DNA from: Candidatus Dormiibacterota bacterium
Lineage (GTDB): Bacteria; Chloroflexota; Dormibacteria; Aeolococcales; Bog-877
NCBI GenBank assembly: GCA_027313505.1
Contig: DAHVDN010000030.1
Span: forward strand, 1-37,104
Length of the DNA stretch: 37,104 nucleotides
Reading direction: 5' to 3'
Position numbers and translations under genes: made by a program. The notes under the pieces were generated by a model. That model was not told the DNA's origin, did no database searches, and was given only the letters and a program-made list of their open reading frames with translations. Of the stretch, positions 27,113 through 33,846 are shown in pieces; the stretch's first letter is position 1; each line of letters begins with the position of its first letter.

Positions 27113-28110
27113 TGGACAACCCCGGACGCCACGGCGCTAGACGTTTCGGGGCGATTTCCTGTCAGGGCGAAGAAGACGTCGTCGAGGTCTGGAGGCTGGG
27201 CCGAAAGGCTCTCGACTGTGATCCCACGACGCTCAAGCCGGTCGAGCACCTGCCGGATGCCATCGACACTTCCGTCGCTCGCCAATTCGAGTGAGAGGTC
27301 GCTCTCGTTCCGTTCGGCACCGTCGAACTCAACAGCCGCTGCAGCGAGCGCATCTTCCTCAGCAAAATGCAGTCGGATGCGCCCGCCCGGGGACTGCTTC
27401 TTCAGTTCAGACGGCGTGCCTTCTGCTACCAAAGCACCTCGGTCAATCAGTGCCACCCGATCTGCAAGGCGATCGGCTTCCTCCAGGTACTGCGTCGTTA
27501 GCAGGATGGTTACGCCATCGGCCACCAGGTCTCGTACAATCCGCCAGAGCACCAGCCGTCCACGTGGGTCGAGGCCAGCCGTTGGCTCGTCCAAGAAGAC
27601 GACCCGGGGTTCACCCATGAGCGTCATGGCGAGATCAAGCCGGCGGCGCATACCTCCCGAGTATGTGGCCACAGGCCGATCCGCTGCCTCGGTCAACTCG
27701 AAGCGCTCCAAGTTTCCTGCGATCCGCTCAAGCGCCACGGCTCGTCGCAGGTGCTGCAGCCTAGCCATCAGGGCCAGGTTCTCTCTGCCGGTAAGCAACC
27801 TGTCCACAGCAGAGAATTGTCCCGTGACGCCGATAGATGCCCTGACGGCCTCCGGTTCTGCCACGAGGTCGTGACCGAACACGGTCGCCCGCCCAGCGTT
27901 CGGGGTCAGAAGCGTTGAGAGGATTCGAACCGTCGTCGTCTTCCCTGACCCATTGGGACCGATGAGCGCCGTGACGGAGCCCTCGGGGACTATCAGGTCG
28001 AGCCCGGTGAGTGCGGCCTGGCTGCCGAAGTATTTGGCCAGGCCCACTGCCTCGATCGCCAAGGGGCGGGCATCCTTCGGCGGCATGGGTTGCTGGGCGC
28101 GATCCTGCAT
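27109..28110 (-). CDS. ABC transporter ATP-binding protein (DrrA-like)
   Basis: A 333-residue ATPase. Walker A is GPNGSGKT at residues 51-58, the signature is YSGGMRRRLDLA, Walker B is VVFLDEPTAGLDPRGR, and the C-terminal ~90 residues form the DrrA-type extension (DDVFFALTG). It energises the adjacent permease. The ATG at 28110 is preferred because a promoter with a -10 box ends six bases before it; a TTG at 28125 lies inside the operator and is unlikely. First gene of the ATPase-permease-MerR operon. Confidence 0.92.
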   Translation of the reverse strand: MQDRAQQPMPPKDARPLAIEAVGLAKYFGSQAALTGLDLIVPEGSVTALIGPNGSGKTTTVRILSTLLTPNAGRATVFGHDLVAEPEAVRASIGVTGQFSAVDRLLTGRENLALMARLQHLRRAVALERIAGNLERFELTEAADRPVATYSGGMRRRLDLAMTLMGEPRVVFLDEPTAGLDPRGRLVLWRIVRDLVADGVTILLTTQYLEEADRLADRVALIDRGALVAEGTPSELKKQSPGGRIRLHFAEEDALAAAAVEFDGAERNESDLSLELASDGSVDGIRQVLDRLERRGITVESLSAQPPDLDDVFFALTGNRPETSSAVASGVVQ

Positions 28111-28116
28111 AGGTCC

Positions 28117-28148
28117 ATCTTGCAACCCTGACGTAGGGTCAATGTCAA
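28117..28148 (-). promoter_or_regulatory. MerR-type promoter and operator of the exporter operon
   Basis: On the minus strand: -35 TTGACA at 28148-28143, -10 CAAGAT at 28122-28117, spacer 20 bases. The spacer contains a perfect inverted repeat, ACCCT-ACGTC-AGGGT, at 28139-28125. An over-long spacer carrying a palindrome is the hallmark of MerR-regulated promoters, where the activator untwists the DNA. The start codon is six bases past the -10 box, so the mRNA is probably leaderless. The likely binder is the MerR protein encoded by the third gene. Confidence 0.7.
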
Positions 28149-28369
28149 GTGCTCACCGATTTTCGGTGGAAGCCTGCCCTCATCCACCGGAAGGCCCCTG
28201 CTCAGCAGGGCAACTGCGGCCCTCGTACGAGCGAGCGTCTGTGAGTGCAATGACGATCACCGACGTCGGCCGTGATCTCGACGGGTGAGGGCCCCACTCT
28301 GGAGGCGCTCACGGCTTAAGCCCAAAACCCGGTGGATGCTGAGCAAGCTGGAGCTAAAAGTTGCTGAGA

Positions 28370-28582
28370 TTACTCGGGACGGTACTCGCGTTGACCCGTC
28401 GACGGGTCGAACCAGACCCGCATGCGCTGCCCAGAGTCCGGGTCGATGAAAACCTCGTCGGTTGCTTGAGCGGCAGAGCCTTCACTTGGGGAGCCCCTGC
28501 CATCACGGTACCGATCCCACCCGAAGATCGCGATGATGATCCCGCCGACCACGATCACCAGCAGCACCACGGCGATGACCAT
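28370..28582 (-). CDS. Small single-pass membrane protein
   Basis: A 70-residue protein: an N-terminal transmembrane helix (VIAVVLLVIVVGGIIIAIFGW), then a soluble tail with DEVFIDPDSGQRMRVWFDPSTGQREYRPE. The tail repeats the D-P-x-S/T-G-Q-R-x-R/E motif twice (DPDSGQRMR and DPSTGQREY). Start at ATG 28582, 16 bases after the stop of the YbjQ gene, so the two are probably co-transcribed. Function unknown. Confidence 0.65.
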   Translation of the reverse strand: MVIAVVLLVIVVGGIIIAIFGWDRYRDGRGSPSEGSAAQATDEVFIDPDSGQRMRVWFDPSTGQREYRPE

Positions 28583-28598
28583 CGCTAGGGGCCGAACT

Positions 28599-28937
28599 TC
28601 ATGGCGGTGGCGGCTCCGACAGCCATTCCACAACCTGAGCGGTGCCATAGGCCACGATCTCACTCATGCTCTTGCCCATCTCTGTTGAGTCGAAGCGCAT
28701 CATGGTCACCGCGTTGGCACCCATCGCGGTGGCGTTTTGCACCATCCGATCCAGTGCCTGGCGGCGGGCATCCTCGTTGAGCTTGACGTACGATCCGATC
28801 TCCCCGCCGGCCAGGCTCTTGAGCCCAGCAGCGATGTTTCCACCGATGCTCCTGGACCGGACAGTGAGTCCAAAGACCTGTCCAAGGGTCTTTACCACTC
28901 TGGTGCCAGGAATATTCTCGGTGGTGGTCACGATCAT
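28599..28937 (-). CDS. YbjQ family protein
   Basis: A 112-residue protein matching the YbjQ/DUF74 'heavy-metal-binding domain' family: IVTTTENIPGTRVVKTLGQV, then FGLTVRSRSIGGNIAAGLKSLAGGEIGSY, and ANAVTMMRFDSTEMG, EIVAYGTAQVV. Family members form pentameric beta-rings; their role is not established. The ATG at 28937 matches the usual family start; a GTG at 28955 is an alternative. Followed directly by a small membrane protein. Confidence 0.88.
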   Translation of the reverse strand: MIVTTTENIPGTRVVKTLGQVFGLTVRSRSIGGNIAAGLKSLAGGEIGSYVKLNEDARRQALDRMVQNATAMGANAVTMMRFDSTEMGKSMSEIVAYGTAQVVEWLSEPPPP

Positions 28938-29067
28938 GACGCCAGAGCTTACCACTCAGGAAACGCCCGGGCGCAGATTCGAGGTCGACGGGAAATGCTC
29001 AGAGAGGCATCCTCACAACTATTGCAGCTGAACTTCCCTAAATACCTGCTGGCGTTGAGTACGACCT

Positions 29068-29970
29068 CTACCGGGCCAACCGGCGCCTGCTGACTGCGGC
29101 CACCGAGACACCGGCGATCAGCAGCGCTAGGCCACCCAGTCCCAGCGGAAGTCCAATTGCTATCTGCGAAGTACCGGCAGCGCCCGTGTCCGGTACTAGC
29201 GAGGAAACGGCTGGGAAGCAGGCTGACGCGTCGATGTGGTCGTCGATCAGGGTCACGTCGCCGTTACGCGCGAGTATGCGTCCATCCACAGTCACTGCTG
29301 AACCCACCGTGATCGAGGTCATCGCCATCACGGTGCCGGCAAAGGTGGCACCGTCCAAGGTGGCCGAGCTCCCGACCTGCCAGAAGACGTTGCACGCCGA
29401 GGCACCACCGGTCAATATGACAGAGCTGGTCCCCGTGATCAGACTAGAACCCGTCTGAAATATGAAGACCGCGTTGGGATTGCCTTCGCCATTCAGGGTG
29501 AGGGCTCCGCCACTTATGCTGAGCGCGCCGTCCGAGGATGTTTGGTAAACCCCTGGTGTCAGGGTGAGTCCGCTGAGGTTGGCGGGCTCGGTGGCAGTGA
29601 TTGGACCCTCCGCCGCTGCCTGGTTGTAGGCAGTAATCAGATCAGTCTGAGCGCCGGCCGCGACGCCGTCAGCGGCGTGGATTGTCCCATCGCTAACCGT
29701 TCCTGGTGGAAATCCGGTCACCGCAGACCCCGGGTAAACTCCCAAGCTACCGAGGACTGTGGTTGGTCCGGTGTTAGTCACACTTGCGGGCCCAGCCAGA
29801 ACGGCAAAGGAAGTGGAGCGGCCAAGGTTCACGGTGGTGGCGGCTGAAACCGGCATGGCACTCATGAAGATTGTGGCTACCATCCCCATCCCTAGGAGTG
29901 GGCAGAACCAATGAAGCGGTAGCTCGAAGCGTGCACGGTCCCAGCCGGTCTGCCAGTTGTTCGTAGTCAT
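29068..29970 (-). CDS. Ice-binding-like protein (DUF3494) with cell-wall anchor
   Basis: A 300-residue secreted protein. Residues ~24-44 form a signal peptide ending at AMPVSAA. The DUF3494 beta-solenoid follows (~46-255): LGRSTSFAVLAGPASVTNTG, VLGSLGVYPG, FPPGTV, NLSGLTLTPGVYQTS, LTLNGEGNPNAVFIFQTGSS, VFWQVGSSATLDGATFAGTV, TVDGRILARNGDVTLIDD. The C-terminus is a sorting-type signal: LVPDTG at 258-263, a hydrophobic helix ~270-292 and the basic tail RRRLAR. DUF3494 proteins bind ice or act as surface adhesins; a wall-anchored form could hold cells to ice or only protect the surface. ATG 29970 has a strong SD (GGAGGAGA) four bases upstream. Confidence 0.88.
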   Translation of the reverse strand: MTTNNWQTGWDRARFELPLHWFCPLLGMGMVATIFMSAMPVSAATTVNLGRSTSFAVLAGPASVTNTGPTTVLGSLGVYPGSAVTGFPPGTVSDGTIHAADGVAAGAQTDLITAYNQAAAEGPITATEPANLSGLTLTPGVYQTSSDGALSISGGALTLNGEGNPNAVFIFQTGSSLITGTSSVILTGGASACNVFWQVGSSATLDGATFAGTVMAMTSITVGSAVTVDGRILARNGDVTLIDDHIDASACFPAVSSLVPDTGAAGTSQIAIGLPLGLGGLALLIAGVSVAAVSRRRLAR

Positions 29971-30167
29971 AGAGTCTCCTCCAGGAGTCGGGCGCCGGGA
30001 ACCCCACCGGGCCTCTTCTCAGGCGGCACCCCTGCCCCATGCCCGCTGGCTCAGAGTGACAGCGAGACAGAGGACTGTCGGTCCGCTAGCGTACGCAGAG
30101 GACCTGCTCCCGACTCGGAAGCGGAGCGGGGAGCCAGAGTCGGCCACGGGGGGGGGCGATAGAAGCC

Positions 30168-30563
30168 ATGGGTGAGGGTCGAGGAGAGATGGAGACGGCG
30201 CAAGGCGGATCGAGCCGGAGGGCGGCGCCTCCCGAGGGCCTTGGAAGGCTGTTCTTAGAGCTGGCCAACGAAGCTGAAGTGGAAGGGGTTATGAAGCTTT
30301 ACGAACACGACGCACAGTTGGCGATGCCGTCGGGACCGCCAGCGATCGGCGAGGCCGCCCTTCGGCGGTTCTACCTGGAGCTCTTCCTGGACCGCCCCCG
30401 GTTCTCCGGGGCGGTCCAGCCGGCCGTGAGCTGCGAGGATCTAGCGCTCACCTAGACCCGCTTCGAAGGAGGCGCGACCGCCGAGATCGCTCGACGCCAG
30501 CCCGGTGGCAACTGGCTGTTGGCGATCGACCAACCCAACTTGTGCGCTACGGGAAGAGCCTGA
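30168..30563 (+). pseudogene. NTF2/SnoaL-like protein gene broken by a stop codon
   Basis: The frame reads as an NTF2-like (SnoaL/DUF4440) protein: MKLYEHDAQLAMPSG, AIGEAALRRFYLELFLDRP, VSCEDLALT, then TAG at 30453-30455, then in the same frame TRFEGGATAEIARRQPGGNW and LLAIDQPN to a TGA at 30561-30563. Homologues read LALTSTRF across this site, so TAG most likely arose from TCG by one substitution. Without the last strands the barrel could not close. Start uncertain (30168 or 30189). Confidence 0.75.
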
Positions 30564-30726
30564 CTTGGCAGTTCGCCCACGCTCGCCTCAAGGCTGATGG
30601 CTTGTCGCTGGCGACAAACCAGGGTGGCCTCCACACCCGCGGCAGCGACTGCTTGGCGAGCCGGGCTCTCCTAAAAAGACGAGCCCCCTTTGCGGGTGCC
30701 GACTTCCGAAGCACAGGGCTCAAAGT

Positions 30727-30746
30727 GCCGCTGTGTCCAATTCTGG
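30727..30746 (+). repeat. Element A left terminal inverted repeat
   Basis: Pairs with 31891-31910. Thirteen inner bases match perfectly; resembles the element B terminus. Confidence 0.6.
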
Positions 30747-30755
30747 GTGGTTGGC

Positions 30756-30870
30756 AGAGCCTCCTCTTGACTTCGCGAAATGGTCTGCGCCATAGCGTCG
30801 AGGCTGCTCGAGATCCAGAGCCTTTGGGTGCTGACTTTGGAGAGGCTCTAAGAGAAAGTTGAGAGCCTTG
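30756..30870. repeat. Element A left subterminal GAGCCTC repeats
   Basis: AGAGCCTCC at 30756, AGAGGCTCT at 30841 (opposite orientation), and near-matches AGAGCCTTT at 30817 and AGAGCCTTG at 30862. Such clustered short repeats inside transposon ends are often transposase binding sites. Confidence 0.5.
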
Positions 30871-31067
30871 GACTACCCGCCCTGCTCGGTCCACGACGAA
30901 GGCGGCATGGAGGACGGTGGTTCAGCATGCTTTTAGGTTCATCGGCTATGAGCCCCCTCGTCTGTGGTGGAGTGGGCTGGAGGCACTCGGCCCGACCTAG
31001 CCCAGGCGGCGGCTGTTCATCCGCAACTGGTCTCCGACACCAGCTTGCGTTGGCGGGGCAGCACTTC

Positions 31068-31073
31068 TAGGAT
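31068..31073 (+). promoter_or_regulatory. Promoter of the element A cargo gene
   Basis: TAGGAT lies six bases before the ATG at 31080, with a weak TTGCGT -35 at 31045-31050 (17-base spacer). Leaderless geometry. Confidence 0.5.
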
Positions 31074-31079
31074 CAGCGG

Positions 31080-31628
31080 ATGATGGGAATGGGCTCAACG
31101 CAAGCGCCTTCGGATAGTCCCCCACTCTCATCCGTAGCTGGGGGCTACCGCGACGACGGGATCCTGCTCACTGCCTTGGGACTCGCCGACGCTCTGGCTC
31201 TGATGGCAGTGATCCATCCCGGACCCTACTACTGGGCGGGAGTGATCGTCGCGGTCCTGTTGTTCACTGTGGGGTACGTGGCGCTCGTCGACCACAACCA
31301 GAAGTGGTTGACCACAGCGATTGAGGGTGCGGTAGCTATCACCGAGAACGCTGCCGTTCGAGACCATCAGGGACTGGCGCAAAAAACCCTATTGATGGTG
31401 GTGCTCTACGGCGCCTTAAACGCGGCGTGGGTGCTGTGGGGGAGGACTCTGGGTGTGGGCTCGGGCCTTGTGCCCGGGATGATGATCGCCCAAGGGGTGA
31501 CCATGCTGGTCAGAGGTGAACGGGTACGCTCATGGCAGCGTGACCACAACTCCGAACTGCTGGCGTCGTTCGGGTGGAAGCGGCGGTACCAGCGAGGTTA
31601 CTTCGTCCGGCCCATGGCCCACCCATAA
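31080..31628 (+). CDS. Membrane protein of unknown function (element A cargo)
   Basis: A 182-residue protein with about four transmembrane helices (~28-45, 51-69, 103-121, 125-144) separated by a soluble segment DHNQKWLTTAIEGAVAITEN. The C-terminus is basic (GERVRSWQRDHNSELL, GWKRRYQRGYFVRP) and probably cytoplasmic. I do not recognise the family. It is the only gene of element A and is read from its own promoter, so it is the cargo of that element. Confidence 0.65.
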   Translation: MMGMGSTQAPSDSPPLSSVAGGYRDDGILLTALGLADALALMAVIHPGPYYWAGVIVAVLLFTVGYVALVDHNQKWLTTAIEGAVAITENAAVRDHQGLAQKTLLMVVLYGALNAAWVLWGRTLGVGSGLVPGMMIAQGVTMLVRGERVRSWQRDHNSELLASFGWKRRYQRGYFVRPMAHP

Positions 31629-31745
31629 GTCGCTGACGGCCAGACGCTGCCGCGGTCTCTTCGGGAAGTAGTTCGAGAGACTGCTGGGGTACGACCGCCA
31701 TCCTCACTTATCCCAGATGAGGGGTGCCTCTATCTCTAGCCGCAG

Positions 31746-31859
31746 AGAGCCTCAAAGCTCAAGTCTCGGCAAATCTCCCCCTCAGGTGTCCCGATGGAAC
31801 TCAGCGGAGAGGCTCGATCCATGGCTCGGCAGTAGTTACTTCTTTACGGTCGAGCCTCC
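31746..31859. repeat. Element A right subterminal GAGCCTC repeats
   Basis: AGAGCCTCA at 31746, AGAGGCTCG at 31808 (opposite orientation) and CGAGCCTCC at 31851, within 165 bases of the right end. Confidence 0.5.
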
Positions 31860-31890
31860 CGAGAAATAGAGCCGGGTCTAAATTGCCACG

Positions 31891-31910
31891 CCAGAATTGG
31901 ACAAAGGGGT
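31891..31910 (-). repeat. Element A right terminal inverted repeat
   Basis: Complement of the left end at 30727-30746; only six bases (CAAAAT) separate it from the left end of element B. Confidence 0.6.
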
Positions 31911-31916
31911 CAAAAT

Positions 31917-31937
31917 GCCCCTGTGTACAATCGGTGG
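31917..31937 (+). repeat. Element B left terminal inverted repeat
   Basis: Begins GCCCCTGTGTACAATCGG; identical over 21 bases to the complement of 36060-36080. Confidence 0.88.
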
Positions 31938-31968
31938 GTGGTGCGTAAGCTCCTCCGTACTAGACAGC

Positions 31969-32104
31969 GAGGCTCCAGCAATGCCGACTGCTCCCACGGC
32001 TTGGATGCCAGAGCCTCTCAATGAACTCAGGCCTATCTGGCCCGAATCGTTGCTAGGTCACCCCGAAGTGAGTCGTGGTTCGTACGCGTTCAGGCAGAGC
32101 CTCC
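31969..32104. repeat. Element B left subterminal GAGCCTC repeats
   Basis: GAGGCTC at 31969, GAGCCTC at 32011 and GAGCCTC at 32097. The first copy is about 50 bases from the terminus. Confidence 0.55.
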
Positions 32105-32151
32105 GTACAAAATGTGCCGCTCGCAACCCGGCGATCAGGGACGGCATCGGC

Positions 32152-32179
32152 TTGACAAGTATGGGGGGCGTGGTTCAAT
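32152..32179 (+). promoter_or_regulatory. Promoter of the first element B cargo gene
   Basis: TTGACA at 32152-32157, 16-base spacer, TTCAAT at 32174-32179, then six bases to the GTG at 32186. Predicted leaderless transcript. Confidence 0.55.
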
Positions 32180-32185
32180 GCCACG

Positions 32186-32707
32186 GTGGAAACGTACTCA
32201 GATCAACCAGCTGCTACTCGTCGCTCCACCCGAAGGGTACACCGCGGTGGATTCTCACTGAGAGCAATCTGTGGAGTAGCGATCGCGCTGGCTGGGCTGA
32301 TTGCCTCTGGCTGCGCGGCGACCCCGGTGCCACTGAGGGCACCGCGTATACCGCCGCTGCAAACTCCAGCCCCGACGATCATCCCCGTTGGTGAGGGGGC
32401 GGTGGTGGGTGGGATCGACCTCTGTGGGGGCGTCATCCCCAAGGTCCATCCGCAGTTTGAGGCCGGCACAGTCAAGGTCTACCGTGGCGCTCTGACGACT
32501 AGACAAGTGTCACCTTCGGGCAGCTTCCAATACGTGCTTCCGAAAGCACAGGTGGCGATAGAGAAGGTGAAGGTCAACCAAGAGTTCCGGTTCTTTCTGC
32601 CGCCAGGCGACTACGTCTTGGATGTCGGGGCACCCTGGATTCCGGTCGGGGTGGCTGTTCGATCTGGAACGACCACCTTGACCGAGATCCCCGGAGTCTG
32701 CCTGTGA
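32186..32707 (+). CDS. Lipoprotein of unknown function (element B cargo 1)
   Basis: A 173-residue protein. A basic N-terminus and hydrophobic segment (AICGVAIALAGLIASGC) end in the lipobox ASGC, so it should be lipid-anchored outside the membrane. A Pro-rich stretch (PLRAPRIPPLQTPAPTIIP) follows, then a beta-rich domain with GTVKVYRG, FRFFLPPGDYVLDVG and a C-terminal Cys that may pair with Cys79 (DLCGG). The PPGDYVLDV pattern recalls carboxypeptidase-regulatory-like beta sandwiches, but I cannot name a family. The GTG start is supported by a TTGACA/TTCAAT promoter. Confidence 0.7.
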   Translation: METYSDQPAATRRSTRRVHRGGFSLRAICGVAIALAGLIASGCAATPVPLRAPRIPPLQTPAPTIIPVGEGAVVGGIDLCGGVIPKVHPQFEAGTVKVYRGALTTRQVSPSGSFQYVLPKAQVAIEKVKVNQEFRFFLPPGDYVLDVGAPWIPVGVAVRSGTTTLTEIPGVCL

Positions 32708-32803
32708 GCCGGTGCTCGGGTCAGGCTTGTCTGGGAGCGTAGCTACTTCGCGGCCGCCAACGTTGAGCAGAGTAGATGTCGCGTCACAATTCAGGCTCTG
32801 CGC

Positions 32804-32831
32804 TTGACACCCGCGGGAGTTGGCCTATGAT
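32804..32831 (+). promoter_or_regulatory. Consensus-like promoter of the second cargo lipoprotein gene
   Basis: TTGACA at 32804-32809, 16-base spacer, TATGAT at 32826-32831: the best sigma-70-type promoter in the window. The predicted transcript starts near 32838 and includes the SD at 32863-32870. Confidence 0.75.
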
Positions 32832-32876
32832 CCGACTATGGCCAGCTCAACTCGAGCCGACCGAGAGGAGACGGGA

Positions 32877-33428
32877 ATGGCGTCCCGGGTGTTCGTCCAT
32901 GCACGTGGGCTGAAGTCACTGGGATTGATTGCCGGTCTACTGATCCTGGCGGCTGCTGCGGCTGGATGCGCCTCGACGAATTCGAGTCACGAAGTCAGCC
33001 CGAGCCCTTTGGTCGCGACCAGCCAGAGTCCGTCGATGGGTACTCGCCTTGAGATAGTGAATGCTCTCTACACCAATACGCAGCCACGCTTCATAGCGAC
33101 TCTGATCTCGAACCCACCACCTGTTCCTGTTTCAGCTCAGCGAGCGGCCAAAGCCGCGATCATCTTCTGCAACGACGGAGTCGGTACAAAGACCGTGGCC
33201 ACAGCTTTAGTCGACACTAGCCAAGGTCCGAACCCCGAGTGGGCGGTCTTCCTCAATCCGCCGGGAGAGCACTTCGGGGTTTATGCGGGCATGAAGCCGC
33301 CCAAACACCCCGCCATCTTGAACTGGTACGCGGCGTTTGTTCCGGTGCGTGGATCTCAGCCGATCTTCTGTACCTTCGGCAGGTCCACTCGGTTGCCCGC
33401 CTTGCCCGTCTTTAGTTCCCAGAAGTAG
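32877..33428 (+). CDS. Lipoprotein of unknown function (element B cargo 2)
   Basis: A 183-residue lipoprotein: MASRVFVHARGLKSLGLIAG, then LLILAAAAAGC with the lipobox AAGC. After a Ser/Pro linker, the mature domain has FIATLISNPPPVPVSAQ, AAIIFCNDG, EWAVFLNPPGEHF and FCTFGRST; the two Cys may form a disulfide. No known family is recognised. ATG 32877 has a strong SD (GAGAGGAG, six-base spacing); an upstream ATG at 32838 would be a leaderless alternative but lengthens the signal peptide. Together with cargo 1 it makes a pair of surface lipoproteins carried by the transposon. Confidence 0.75.
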   Translation: MASRVFVHARGLKSLGLIAGLLILAAAAAGCASTNSSHEVSPSPLVATSQSPSMGTRLEIVNALYTNTQPRFIATLISNPPPVPVSAQRAAKAAIIFCNDGVGTKTVATALVDTSQGPNPEWAVFLNPPGEHFGVYAGMKPPKHPAILNWYAAFVPVRGSQPIFCTFGRSTRLPALPVFSSQK

Positions 33429-33492
33429 CGTTCGGCCCCCTTCGTCGGGCTGGGGTAGGCCCCCATGAAGAGGTGAGCTTAGGCGTCGCCCC

Positions 33493-33846
33493 TCATTCTG
33501 GAGCTTGGTCCCGAAGTGCCACCAGATAGCTCTCGCACGCCTTGCGCCTCTGCTCGGTGCTGGCGAAATAGTGGCGGAATGGGAGCAATGCCTTACTGGA
33601 CTGCGCACCCGTCTTGTCGCCGCGAAGCAATCGGAGAGCGATCTCAATGTCGCCTCGAGATGGCTCTGGAAGCCCCCCAGGGCCGAGTCTCAGCTTGCGC
33701 TCCTTGGTGCGCACCAGACCGGCCGCGCGCTTCGGGCCGAAGATCCGAACCAGATCGCCATAGGTCTCAAAGTGAAAGTCCACCTTGGTAGCCTCGGTCA
33801 GCTCTGGCTCGCCGCTCCGGAGTGGGTCCGTGTCGTGATCGCTCAT
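33493..33846 (-). CDS. Small protein coupled to the transposase gene, unknown
   Basis: A 117-residue, charged, soluble protein (VDFHFETYGDLVRIFGPKRA, GLVRTKERKLRLGPGGLPEPS, GDIEIALRLLRGDKTG). Its ATG overlaps the transposase stop in an ATGA, so it is translated with the transposase. No known domain is recognised. By position it may be a transposition accessory, target-choice or regulatory protein, which is inference only. Confidence 0.7.
   Translation of the reverse strand: MSDHDTDPLRSGEPELTEATKVDFHFETYGDLVRIFGPKRAAGLVRTKERKLRLGPGGLPEPSRGDIEIALRLLRGDKTGAQSSKALLPFRHYFASTEQRRKACESYLVALRDQAPE

Larger units (their letters stand above)
30727..31910. mobile_element. Element A: non-autonomous transposon-like element with one cargo gene
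   Basis: About 1,184 bases bounded by imperfect inverted repeats. The inner 13 bases (TGTCCAATTCTGG at 30734-30746 and its complement at 31891-31903) are perfect; the outer part matches at four of seven positions. The left end (GCCGCTGTGTCCAAT) is closely related to the ends of element B (GCCCCTGTGTACAAT). GAGCCTC motifs cluster inside both ends. The flanks are CAAAGT (30721-30726) and CAAAAT (31911-31916), a possible 6-bp target duplication with one change. It encodes no transposase, only a membrane protein, so it may be moved in trans by the transposase of B. Confidence 0.6.

Noticed and set aside
27915..27935. tRNA T-arm-like GATTCGAACC
   Set aside because: It lies inside the Walker A region of the ABC ATPase gene and has no cloverleaf around it.
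25230..30455. Stop-codon reassignment explaining the two interrupted genes
   Set aside because: One gene has TAA and the other TAG, while neighbouring genes end normally at TAA, TAG or TGA; simple pseudogenes are more likely.
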